Below, one piece after another: positions 1 to 4,994 of a stretch of DNA of 6,073 nucleotides (positions are counted from its first letter, which is position 1; the number at the start of each line of letters is the position of its first letter). Both the position numbers and the translations under genes were made by a program. The notes below the pieces were generated by a model. The model worked only from the letters and a program-made list of their open reading frames with translations, was not told the DNA's origin and did no database searches. Origin of the DNA: Cellulomonadaceae bacterium (GTDB lineage: Bacteria > Actinomycetota > Actinomycetes > Actinomycetales > Cellulomonadaceae); contig JAITCS010000200.1 in NCBI GenBank assembly GCA_031282935.1, positions 1 through 6,073 of the forward strand, given 5' to 3'.

Positions 1-168
1 GTGTTTGTGCTACTGTTCTGGCCATTGCAAGCGTTAGCCTTATTCTCTATTCCGCTGATGGCCTTGGATTCCGGCCGCAAATCCCGAATCGCAAAATGGT
101 TCTTCTATTTCTTTTACCCGCTTCACATGCTAATACTCGCCGCCCTGCCGCAACTTATTTTCCGGTAA
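1..168 (+). CDS. TraX-family membrane protein, C-terminal fragment
   Basis: This is the last 55 codons of a gene cut by the window edge, ending in TAA at 166-168. The fragment has one clear hydrophobic segment near its start (FVLLFWPLQALALFSIPLMA), then a short basic stretch (DSGRKSRIAK), then WFFYFFYPLHMLIL and a last hydrophobic tail. The pattern of a Lys-Trp followed by an aromatic run and YPLHxLIL is what I know from the C-terminus of TraX-family proteins, multi-pass membrane proteins named for the F-pilin acetylase. Chromosomal relatives in Gram-positives have no established substrate. The codon at base 1 is GTG, but the frame is open to the edge, so I treat this as a partial gene and not as a start. 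It lies 66 bp upstream of rimM on the same strand. Family assignment from this tail alone is probable, not certain; another acyltransferase-like membrane protein is the alternative. Confidence 0.68.
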   Translation: MFVLLFWPLQALALFSIPLMALDSGRKSRIAKWFFYFFYPLHMLILAALPQLIFR

Positions 169-222
169 TTACCCGCCGAAACCCATTGGTCGCGCCTGCC
201 AATGCCCGCAGCCGAGAAAGGC

Positions 223-228
223 TATAGT
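223..228 (+). promoter_or_regulatory. Possible -10 element for a leaderless rimM transcript
   Basis: TATAGT sits 6 bases before the rimM ATG at 235, matching the actinobacterial TANNNT -10 pattern. This is the spacing expected if transcription begins at the A of the start codon. No good -35 hexamer is visible at the usual distance. A GAGAAAGG stretch at 214-221 could instead be a distant ribosome binding site. Leaderless mRNAs are common in Actinobacteria; application here is inference. Confidence 0.3.
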
Positions 229-234
229 GGCAGC

Positions 235-768
235 ATGGAACTAGTGGTGGCCCGGATCGGGCGCGCGCACGGCTTGGCCGGCGACGTCACGGTGGAGGTG
301 CGCACAGATTCGCCCGAGGCTCGCCTGCGGCCCGGCCAAGAGTTCGCCACGGACCCGGATCGCGGCCCACTCACGGTCGAATCGGCGCGGAACAACAAGG
401 GCAGTTGGGTGGTACGGTTCGCGCAGGCCCACGACAGGACGGCGGCTGAGGCGCTGCGGGAGACACTCTTGATTGTGGAGGAAGACGAGTCTGACGAGGA
501 CGACGCCTGGTACACGCACGAACTGGTGGGTATGCGGGCGGAGCTGTCCGACGGCACTGAGGTGGGCAAGATCGTGGCGATTGAGCACGGCGCGGCCCAG
601 GATTTGCTGGTTTTGCGGGAGCCGGACGGCACCGACACTCTGATTCCTTTTGTTTCGCAGATTGTCCCAACAGTTGACCGCGATGGGGGTAGGATTGTTT
701 TGACACCGCCCGGCGGTTTGTTGGCGAGCGACGCCGCTAATTTGGAGGTCTCTGAGCCTGCCGGATAA
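235..768 (+). CDS. rimM: Ribosome maturation factor RimM
   Basis: RimM binds ribosomal protein S19 in the 30S head and assists late maturation of 16S rRNA; it acts in the cytoplasm. The 177-residue product has the usual two-domain form. The N-terminal barrel (about 1-80) opens with MELVVARIGRAHGLAGDVTVEVRTD in essence, the signature family start. After an acidic linker (EEDESDEDD), the C-terminal PRC-type barrel (about 93-165) carries WYTHELVGM, the DLLVLR strand, LIPFV and IVPTVDRDGGRIVLTPPGGLL. I chose ATG 235 over the in-frame ATG 202, because the conserved RimM N-terminus begins at 235 and the 11 extra residues look non-conserved. rimM is usually next to rpsP and a KH-domain gene; here a TraX-like gene precedes it. 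orf83 and trmD follow on the same strand. The downstream gap of 82 bp carries GGATA repeats. Identification is secure. Confidence 0.95.
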   Translation: MELVVARIGRAHGLAGDVTVEVRTDSPEARLRPGQEFATDPDRGPLTVESARNNKGSWVVRFAQAHDRTAAEALRETLLIVEEDESDEDDAWYTHELVGMRAELSDGTEVGKIVAIEHGAAQDLLVLREPDGTDTLIPFVSQIVPTVDRDGGRIVLTPPGGLLASDAANLEVSEPAG

Positions 769-866
769 GTGCCGAAATTGCCGGATATATTGCCGGATAT
801 GCGGGATAAGTGTCAGGCTCACCCGGATAAGGGATAGATAGGATAACGAAATGGTTACTGAGGATA
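763..866 (+). repeat. Cluster of eight GGATA pentamers between rimM and orf83
   Basis: GGATA begins at 763, 783, 795, 804, 825, 832, 841 and 862, mostly in CCGGATA or GGGATAAG contexts; a ninth copy lies at 1103, just before trmD. All are on the same strand, so they do not pair with each other. The copies at 783 and 795 belong to a 12-bp tandem unit (TTGCCGGATAT). The cluster spans the rimM stop, the whole intergenic gap and the first codons of orf83; the copy at 841 overlaps the ribosome binding site. Function unknown: slippage-born repeat, protein-binding leader RNA or operator are all possible. Confidence 0.7.
840..843 (+). promoter_or_regulatory. Ribosome binding site of orf83
   Basis: AGGA lies 7 bases before ATG 851 and supports that start. 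It overlaps one of the GGATA repeats (841-845), so anything binding the repeat could also affect initiation. Confidence 0.6.
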
Positions 867-1102
867 ACACGGCTGCGCAAGATACCACCACTGCGCCCCC
901 GGACGATGAATCGCGCTCTTATCAGGCCAAAACCGCACATGACGGGCAACTAGACTCCGAACGGGCCGCCGAAAGGGCGCTGCAAGAGGCGTCCGAGTTC
1001 GCTCCGCCTTTGGAGCACCGTTTTCCGGGCGAGATTGGGGGCACCTTATCCGCAGAGGACGTGAACTCGCACGAACACGAGCGCGCTGGCCAGCCTGATT
1101 AG
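851..1102 (+). CDS. Small acidic hypothetical protein between rimM and trmD
   Basis: I do not recognise this 83-residue protein. It has 19 Asp/Glu against 6 Arg/Lys, no cysteine, no tryptophan and no hydrophobic segment, so it is probably soluble and partly disordered. Residues 1-30 are rich in Thr, Ala, Pro, Asp and Gln. Residues 31-50 (DGQLDSERAAERALQEASEF) could form an amphipathic helix, and a less charged stretch APPLEHRFPGEIGG follows. Evidence that it is real: a well-placed AGGA ribosome site, an ATG start, its position in a same-strand gene block, and a TAG stop (1100-1102) that overlaps the trmD ribosome site. Translation of orf83 would therefore bring ribosomes to the trmD start, which may be its main effect. 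No function can be assigned; a leader-type coupling ORF is an alternative to a functional protein. Confidence 0.65.
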   Translation: MVTEDNTAAQDTTTAPPDDESRSYQAKTAHDGQLDSERAAERALQEASEFAPPLEHRFPGEIGGTLSAEDVNSHEHERAGQPD

Positions 1103-1105
1103 GGA
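1101..1105 (+). promoter_or_regulatory. trmD ribosome binding site overlapping the orf83 stop
   Basis: AGGGA at 1101-1105 shares its first two bases with the TAG stop of orf83 and lies 6 bases before TTG 1112. This supports the TTG start for trmD, which also matches the conserved TrmD N-terminus ([10 protein letters not shown]). The overlap implies translational coupling. Confidence 0.65.
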
Positions 1106-1111
1106 TAATAG

Positions 1112-1810
1112 TTGCGCATAGATATTATCTCCGTATTTCCTGATTACCTTTCCCCGCTTAATCTTTCGCTGATCGGGAAAGCGTGGGGTAAGGGTCTGCT
1201 GGATTTTCGGGTACACGATTTGCGGGATTGGGCCACGGATCGGCACAAAACCGTGGATGACACCCCCTACGGCGGTGGCGCGGGCATGGTGATGCGACCC
1301 GATGTTTGGGGGAGCGCGCTCGATTCCGTTCTTAACGCCCCGCAAGGCCCGCCGCAGCTAATCTTCCCAACCCCATCGGGCCACCTTTTTACCCAACGCG
1401 CCGCCGAACAATTAGCGCAAAGCGAGCACCTGATATTCGCGTGTGGCAGATATGAGGGAATAGATTCGCGCGTGGCCGATCATTATAAATCCCAAAGTAA
1501 CGTGAGTGTGCAAGAATACTCTATTGGGGATTATGTGCTAAATGGCGGTGAGGTGGCCGCTTTAGTGATGATAGAGGCCATTACGCGGCTTATCCCTGGG
1601 GTTATCGGAAATCCGGAATCATTAGTGGAGGAGTCCCACAATTCTGAGGGTCTGCTCGAATATCCGGTGTTCACCAAACCTGCGCAGTGGCGCGGCCTTG
1701 AGGTGCCAGAAATCCTGCTCAGCGGGAATCACGCCAAGATCGCCGCCTGGCGCGCCGCCCAAGCCGGTGCTCTCACCGCGCAACGCCGTCCAGACCTCAT
1801 CACTAACTGA
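1112..1810 (+). CDS. trmD: tRNA (guanine-N1-)-methyltransferase TrmD
   Basis: TrmD transfers a methyl group from S-adenosylmethionine to N1 of G37 in tRNAs with G36, which prevents +1 frameshifting; the family works as a dimer with a trefoil-knot SAM site. The 232-residue product shows the full set of marks: [13 protein letters not shown] at the start, [16 protein letters not shown] (49-64), the knot strands [10 protein letters not shown] (86-95) and [15 protein letters not shown] (107-121), and [21 protein letters not shown] (about 136-156), then [10 protein letters not shown] and the C-terminal [13 protein letters not shown] helix region. The start is TTG 1112, supported by AGGGA and by alignment to the family. 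Oddity: where TrmD usually has the catalytic Asp in an (E/D)DS(F/H) motif (Asp169 in E. coli), this protein reads VEESH, giving Glu at about residue 174. Codons are richer in TTA, ATA and AAT than in the transporter downstream. rplS, a frequent neighbour, is absent. Confidence 0.95.
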   Translation: MRIDIISVFPDYLSPLNLSLIGKAWGKGLLDFRVHDLRDWATDRHKTVDDTPYGGGAGMVMRPDVWGSALDSVLNAPQGPPQLIFPTPSGHLFTQRAAEQLAQSEHLIFACGRYEGIDSRVADHYKSQSNVSVQEYSIGDYVLNGGEVAALVMIEAITRLIPGVIGNPESLVEESHNSEGLLEYPVFTKPAQWRGLEVPEILLSGNHAKIAAWRAAQAGALTAQRRPDLITN

Positions 1811-1992
1811 CCAGCCGCTACATAGCCAGCCGATATATGGCCAGTCGTTGCCGTAAGCAAGCCATCCCAGAGCTAACAGCCGCGCACCCTAGTTCACCAA
1901 CCGTTAACGCTTTTTCTCAATTTAGGCCATAGCTACATTCGCAAAACGGCACATTTTCGCAAACCCCCAAAGCAATAGCGCACACTGATTTC
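1811..1992 (+). promoter_or_regulatory. Non-coding leader of the transporter gene
   Basis: These 182 bp lack a convincing gene. They hold an 8-bp palindrome CGTTAACG (1902-1909) and a direct repeat, ACATTCGCAAAAC (1935-1947) and ACATTTTCGCAAAC (1951-1964), spaced by 16 bp, about a helical turn and a half. TACATT (1934-1939) fits TANNNT as a -10, with only a poor -35 (TTTTTC, 1911-1916). The palindrome and repeats are placed as operators would be, but this is inference. A weak imperfect stem after trmD (1806-1812 with 1839-1845) has no T-run. Confidence 0.3.
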
Positions 1993-3444
1993 GTGAACAA
2001 CCACACTGTCGCCACCCTTGAGCCGACCACGAGCCAAGAAGTGCCCACCCCAGCCCAAATCGCCGCCGCAGACCAAAACGAAGCGGCGCAGAGCGCGCTA
2101 ACCAAGACCAACCGCCGTCGCGTTTTGTCCTGGGCGTTCTACGACTGGGCCATGCAGCCATTCAACACAGTGATCCTCACGTTCGTGTTCACGGCCATGT
2201 ACTTGGTTTCTGACCGATTCGTGGACCAGGCCATCGTTGCCGAACAGGGCTTGGAGGCCGCCCAGGCGCGCCTCACCTCGGGGCTCGGCTTGATGACCAC
2301 CATTGCGGGTATCGCAATCGCGCTGGTGGCGCCCGTGCTCGGGCAAATGGCTGACGCCTCAGGCAAACGCAAAACCTGGCTCGCGGTGGCCACCACCCTG
2401 CAACTGGCCGCGATGGCCTCACTGTTCTTTGTGGCCGCCGACCCGCGTTTCTTCTGGCTGGGCGCCTCGCTGGTAGCTGTGGGCGGTGTGCTAAACACGA
2501 TTGCCGAAACCAACTACAACGCCATGCTGGTGGGCGTGGCCGAGCCGAGCCGCATTGGGCGCGTGTCTGGCCTGGGTTGGGGCCTGGGTTACACCGCTGG
2601 CGTGGCGAACCTGCTGCTCATTGCGGCGGCGAGTTTCGTGTTCGACTTGGGCGCCCCGGACGGCATGATTTTCCGCTGGATCGCCATCGGTTGCGTGGTG
2701 TGGGGCTTGGCGTTCGCCTGGCCGATTTTCAAGAATGTGCCCGAGGCGCGCCAAAGCGGCGGGCGGGAGTTCCCGGGGTTCTTCGCGGCCTATGGCCAAT
2801 TGTTCCGTACTGTCCGTAAGCTCTACCATACCTCGCGTTCCACCTTCTGGTTCCTCATTTCCTCGGCGATTTACCGTGACGGACTTTCGGGCGTGTTCGC
2901 TTTCGGCGCCGTTATCGCAGCCGTGGCGTTCGGTTTCGGCCCGATGGAGGTTCTGATCTTCGGTATCGCCGCTAACTTGGTGGCCGGCCTCTCCACCTTC
3001 GCTGCTGGGCGTCTTGACGACGCTATTGGCCCGCGCCGCGTGATCATCGGCTCGCTTTCAGTGCTTTTGGTGTCCGGTATTCTGGTGGTGGCGCTCCACG
3101 GCTTTGGCCCCATCGTGTTCTGGGTGCTTGGCCTGCTGCTCTGCTGCACGGTGGGCCCGGCGCAATCCGCCTCGCGCTCATTCCTGGCTCGGCAGATTCC
3201 GGCTGGGCACGAGGCCGAGATGTTCGCCCTCTACGCGACCACTGGCAAGGCTGCCTCCTTCATGGCTCCGGCCATGTGGACGGCCTCCATCGCGCTGACC
3301 GGCGCGACCATCTGGGGTACGCTGGGCATTATGGCCGTGGTGCTGGTGGGCCTGCTGCTGTTCGTGTTCCTGCGCGAGCCGGTGGTTGCTGCTCCGATGG
3401 TTGAGCCTGTCGAAACCATGTCCGTCGAAACCACCTGCCCTTAA
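1993..3444 (+). CDS. MFS transporter, UMF1/Atg22-like family
   Basis: This 483-residue inner-membrane protein belongs by motif to the UMF1 (Atg22-like) branch of the major facilitator superfamily. After an unusually long polar N-terminal tail (about 1-40), TM1 begins with the family hallmark WAFYDWAMQPFNTVI (47-61). The MFS loop 2-3 signature appears as GQMADASGKRK (117-127) and its second-half echo as GRLDDAIGPRR (339-349). The stretch GPAQSASRSFLARQIPAGHE (388-407) followed by FALYATTGKAASFMAP matches the conserved late loop of the family. About 12 hydrophobic segments can be counted, ending near residue 460. GTG 1993 is the first start in frame; there is no clear Shine-Dalgarno before it, and GTG 2041 is an alternative that would shorten the tail. 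The last residues, VEPVETMSVETTCP, are encoded by an inserted repeat. Substrate unknown; bacterial members have been linked to various small molecules, and none is favoured here. Confidence 0.9.
   Translation: MNNHTVATLEPTTSQEVPTPAQIAAADQNEAAQSALTKTNRRRVLSWAFYDWAMQPFNTVILTFVFTAMYLVSDRFVDQAIVAEQGLEAAQARLTSGLGLMTTIAGIAIALVAPVLGQMADASGKRKTWLAVATTLQLAAMASLFFVAADPRFFWLGASLVAVGGVLNTIAETNYNAMLVGVAEPSRIGRVSGLGWGLGYTAGVANLLLIAAASFVFDLGAPDGMIFRWIAIGCVVWGLAFAWPIFKNVPEARQSGGREFPGFFAAYGQLFRTVRKLYHTSRSTFWFLISSAIYRDGLSGVFAFGAVIAAVAFGFGPMEVLIFGIAANLVAGLSTFAAGRLDDAIGPRRVIIGSLSVLLVSGILVVALHGFGPIVFWVLGLLLCCTVGPAQSASRSFLARQIPAGHEAEMFALYATTGKAASFMAPAMWTASIALTGATIWGTLGIMAVVLVGLLLFVFLREPVVAAPMVEPVETMSVETTCP
3398..3418 (+). 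repeat. Dispersed palindromic repeat, copy inside the transporter gene
   Basis: This is an exact 21-bp copy of the window's repeat, whose core is GGTTGAGCCTGTCGAAACC flanked by T and A. Its ends pair with each other (TGGTT with AACCA). Read in frame it encodes most of MVEPVETM. A partial second copy, GTCGAAACCA, follows at 3424-3433, just before the TAA stop. Confidence 0.9.
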
Positions 3445-3575
3445 CTACGCTACCGAAACCGACAAAAGTCACAATTCAATTTGGGCGTGGCTTGCGGAAT
3501 CCCTCAATCGGGTGTGGAATGATGGGTACATACTTATAGGGGGGCGCCGGTATGGGCGGCGAACCAAATTCGGTT

Positions 3576-3581
3576 GGAAGG
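3576..3581 (+). promoter_or_regulatory. Ribosome binding site of the secreted Ig-like protein
   Basis: GGAAGG lies 10 bases before ATG 3592 and is the best match to a ribosome site in this gap. It favours ATG 3592 over the in-frame TTG at 3574, which would put the site inside the coding region. Upstream, 3445-3575 contains no gene that I can support and no clear promoter. Confidence 0.5.
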
Positions 3582-3591
3582 CAGTGTCGTC

Positions 3592-4680
3592 ATGGCAACC
3601 TATCTCTCGGCGATTGCGCTGGCAGGGGCAATTTCTATGGGTCTGGCCGCATCGCCAGCGTCGCCGTGGGTAGTGGCAACCCCCGTGTCAAACTTAGTTA
3701 CCTCAAAGCTGGCCTCGCAGTCTTGTCATGGCGATTCCGGCGATTTGGTGAAGCAGGCTGAGGCCGTGCGCGTGGCGGTGGCGCAGAGCATCGCTGGAGA
3801 CGAGGCCCCTGATGCTCCTAACGCCGCGCTCGCCAGCCTGCCCTACTCCAAGGCCCAGAAGTTGGTGGGCTTCGCTGTTGAAGGCAAGCACCCGGCGGCG
3901 AACGACTGCGTTTTCCTGGTCACTGTACATTCTGATTTCGCGGTCGGGCACGGCACCAGCGGCGCCAACTCGAAACTGGTCTATCCAAAGTACACCGTGT
4001 TGATTGACGTGGCATCGGGCAAGTCAATCGGCGTGACCGCCGGGAATGACGTAATTGACTTAATCACCGGAATGCACTTGAAGCCCGCCGCTGAAGAGAA
4101 GGACTTCTCTGAGTTGCACGTTTCCGTTTCGGGGGCGCGCGTGGCAGGGTCGGTGCTCAAGGCCGAGGTCACCTCAACCCCGAAGAACGACGTCACCTAT
4201 AACTATCAGTGGATGCGCGACGGGCAATACATCGTGGGCGCCACCAAAGCGTCTTTCTCCCTGAAAGAATCCGACATTGGGCACGGGATTAACGTAAAGG
4301 TGACCGCGCAAAAGCCTGACTACGCCACCGCCACCGTGAAGTCCGAAAAGAAAGCCATCCACGCTGATGGCGAGCAGGTTATCCCGCTGAAGGCCGGGGA
4401 ATACCAGGGCGTCATTAAAGGCCGCACTGAAGTGACCGCCAACGTGCCAGCGGTGGCAAACGAATCGGGCGCTTGGGTGCTCAGCCTCAAAGTCTGCAAC
4501 GCAATCAACGTTCCGGTAGTCGGCACCGAAATGGCCCCCGCAGCCAGCACCATGATGCTCTGCATGGGAGACAAAGGCAAGGATGAATCCACGCTGCTCA
4601 AGGCCATCGGCAAGAACTCGTTCACGGTGAAGTCCGAAACCGAGTTCAAGATCGGCGAGGTCACCTTCACCCGCTCCTAG
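3592..4680 (+). CDS. Predicted secreted protein with a central Ig-like (YQW) domain
   Basis: I do not recognise the whole protein. From ATG 3592 it has 362 residues. The N-terminus (MATYLSAIALAGAISMGLAA) resembles a signal peptide, though it lacks the usual basic residues before the hydrophobic core; cleavage could fall after GLAA or WVVA. Residues about 40-165 form an unassigned region with two cysteines (45 and 106). Residues about 175-257 match the Ig-like module common in actinobacterial wall-associated proteins: YNYQWMRDGQYIVGATKASF, then SDIGHGINVKVTAQKPDYATATV. The C-terminal 95 residues (from about LKAGEYQG) look like a beta-rich domain with two more cysteines (302 and 324). The four cysteines could make two disulphides outside the cell. 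There is no LPXTG, lipobox or terminal membrane segment, so it is probably released or held non-covalently. The gene stands alone, 147 bp after the transporter. TTG 3574 is an alternative start. Confidence 0.75.
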   Translation: MATYLSAIALAGAISMGLAASPASPWVVATPVSNLVTSKLASQSCHGDSGDLVKQAEAVRVAVAQSIAGDEAPDAPNAALASLPYSKAQKLVGFAVEGKHPAANDCVFLVTVHSDFAVGHGTSGANSKLVYPKYTVLIDVASGKSIGVTAGNDVIDLITGMHLKPAAEEKDFSELHVSVSGARVAGSVLKAEVTSTPKNDVTYNYQWMRDGQYIVGATKASFSLKESDIGHGINVKVTAQKPDYATATVKSEKKAIHADGEQVIPLKAGEYQGVIKGRTEVTANVPAVANESGAWVLSLKVCNAINVPVVGTEMAPAASTMMLCMGDKGKDESTLLKAIGKNSFTVKSETEFKIGEVTFTRS

Positions 4681-4716
4681 CGCTCCCGCGCGCCGTGGTC
4701 GAGCCGCAGCCCCCGC

Positions 4717-4737
4717 TGGTTGAGCCTGTCGAAACCA
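4717..4737 (+). repeat. Dispersed palindromic repeat, exact copy
   Basis: It is identical over 21 bp to the copies at 3398-3418 and 4761-4781, and in the same orientation. It is followed by ATCGG, as is the copy at 4761, so the second and third copies share a slightly longer unit of about 25 bp. Confidence 0.9.
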
Positions 4738-4760
4738 TCGGGGCTGAACCGCACCCCAGT

Positions 4761-4822
4761 TGGTTGAGCCTGTCGAAACCATCGGAGCTTGAAGCTTATG
4801 GTGGTTTCGACAGGCTCAACCA
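4761..4822. terminator. Long inverted repeat between convergent genes, possible bidirectional terminator
   Basis: An exact repeat copy (4761-4781) faces an exact inverted copy (4802-4822). RNA from either strand could form a perfect 21-bp stem, extendable by three pairs including G-U, around a loop of about 14-20 bases that contains AGCTTGAAGCTT. The stem lies 80 bp after the stop of the + strand gene and 173 bp after the stop of ppx on the - strand. There is no T-run on either side, so intrinsic termination is uncertain; blocking of 3' exonucleases or Rho-assisted termination is equally possible. Confidence 0.5.
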
Positions 4823-4847
4823 CCGGAATCTGACGCAGCCCAAGAGG

Positions 4848-4867
4848 AGAATCCGCTTGCGGATTCT
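4848..4867. terminator. Nine-bp palindrome with TT loop, possible terminator of ppx
   Basis: AGAATCCGC and GCGGATTCT pair perfectly around a two-base loop. It is unrelated in sequence to the dispersed repeat. On the - strand it lies 128 bp after the ppx stop and is followed by CCTCTTGG, only a weak pyrimidine tract. The tight two-base loop would force opening of the top pair in RNA. Terminator is a candidate role; a protein-binding palindrome is another. Confidence 0.35.
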
Positions 4868-4887
4868 ACCGAGGCAAGGATGGAACA

Positions 4888-4992
4888 GGGAGCGGAGCGA
4901 CCGCCACAGGCTCAACCGCCGGGTTCTTCGCCGGGGTTTCGTCAGGCTCAACCGCCGGGAGCGGAGCGACCGCCACAGGCTCAGCCGCCGGG
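4888..4992. repeat. 69-bp-period tandem repeat of diverged elements
   Basis: A 36-bp block beginning GGGAGCGGAGCGACC and ending in CGCCGGG occurs at 4888-4923 and again at 4957-4992 with a single base change (CTCAACC to CTCAGCC). Between them TTTCGTCAGGCTCAACCGCC is another diverged copy of the dispersed repeat. The second block ends two bases before the ppx stop codon. Confidence 0.85.
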
Positions 4993-4994
4993 GT

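Larger units (their letters stand above)
4681..4994. repeat. Repeat-filled convergent intergenic region
   Basis: This 314-bp gap between two convergent genes is made largely of one repeat family. In order: a diverged copy (from 4696, TGGTCGAGCC), exact copies at 4717-4737 and 4761-4781, an exact inverted copy at 4802-4822, a separate palindrome at 4848-4867, then three diverged copies with CAGGCTCA(A/G)CCGCCGG near 4905-4922, 4942-4958 and 4974-4991. Open frames across it on both strands are rich in repeated VEPVET, LSLSKP or RRLSLWRSLRS residues and are by-products of the repeat. I see no real gene here. Confidence 0.85.

Noticed and set aside
202..234. Upstream ATG for rimM
   Set aside because: Adds 11 residues not expected in the family; the conserved RimM start is at 235.
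241..891. Long - strand frame antisense to rimM
   Set aside because: No family resemblance, overlaps the secure rimM gene, and its N-terminal part comes from the GGATA repeats (YPAYPAIYPAIS-like in another frame).
1806..1845. Terminator after trmD
   Set aside because: Only a 6-of-7 imperfect stem with a long loop and no T-run; too weak to call.
4174..4782. 202-codon - strand frame antisense to the secreted protein
   Set aside because: Begins in the repeats and shows no recognisable motif; the + strand has the signal-like start and Ig-like domain.
4681..4994. CRISPR array
   Set aside because: Repeats occur in both orientations, with unequal spacing and graded divergence, and no cas gene is near.
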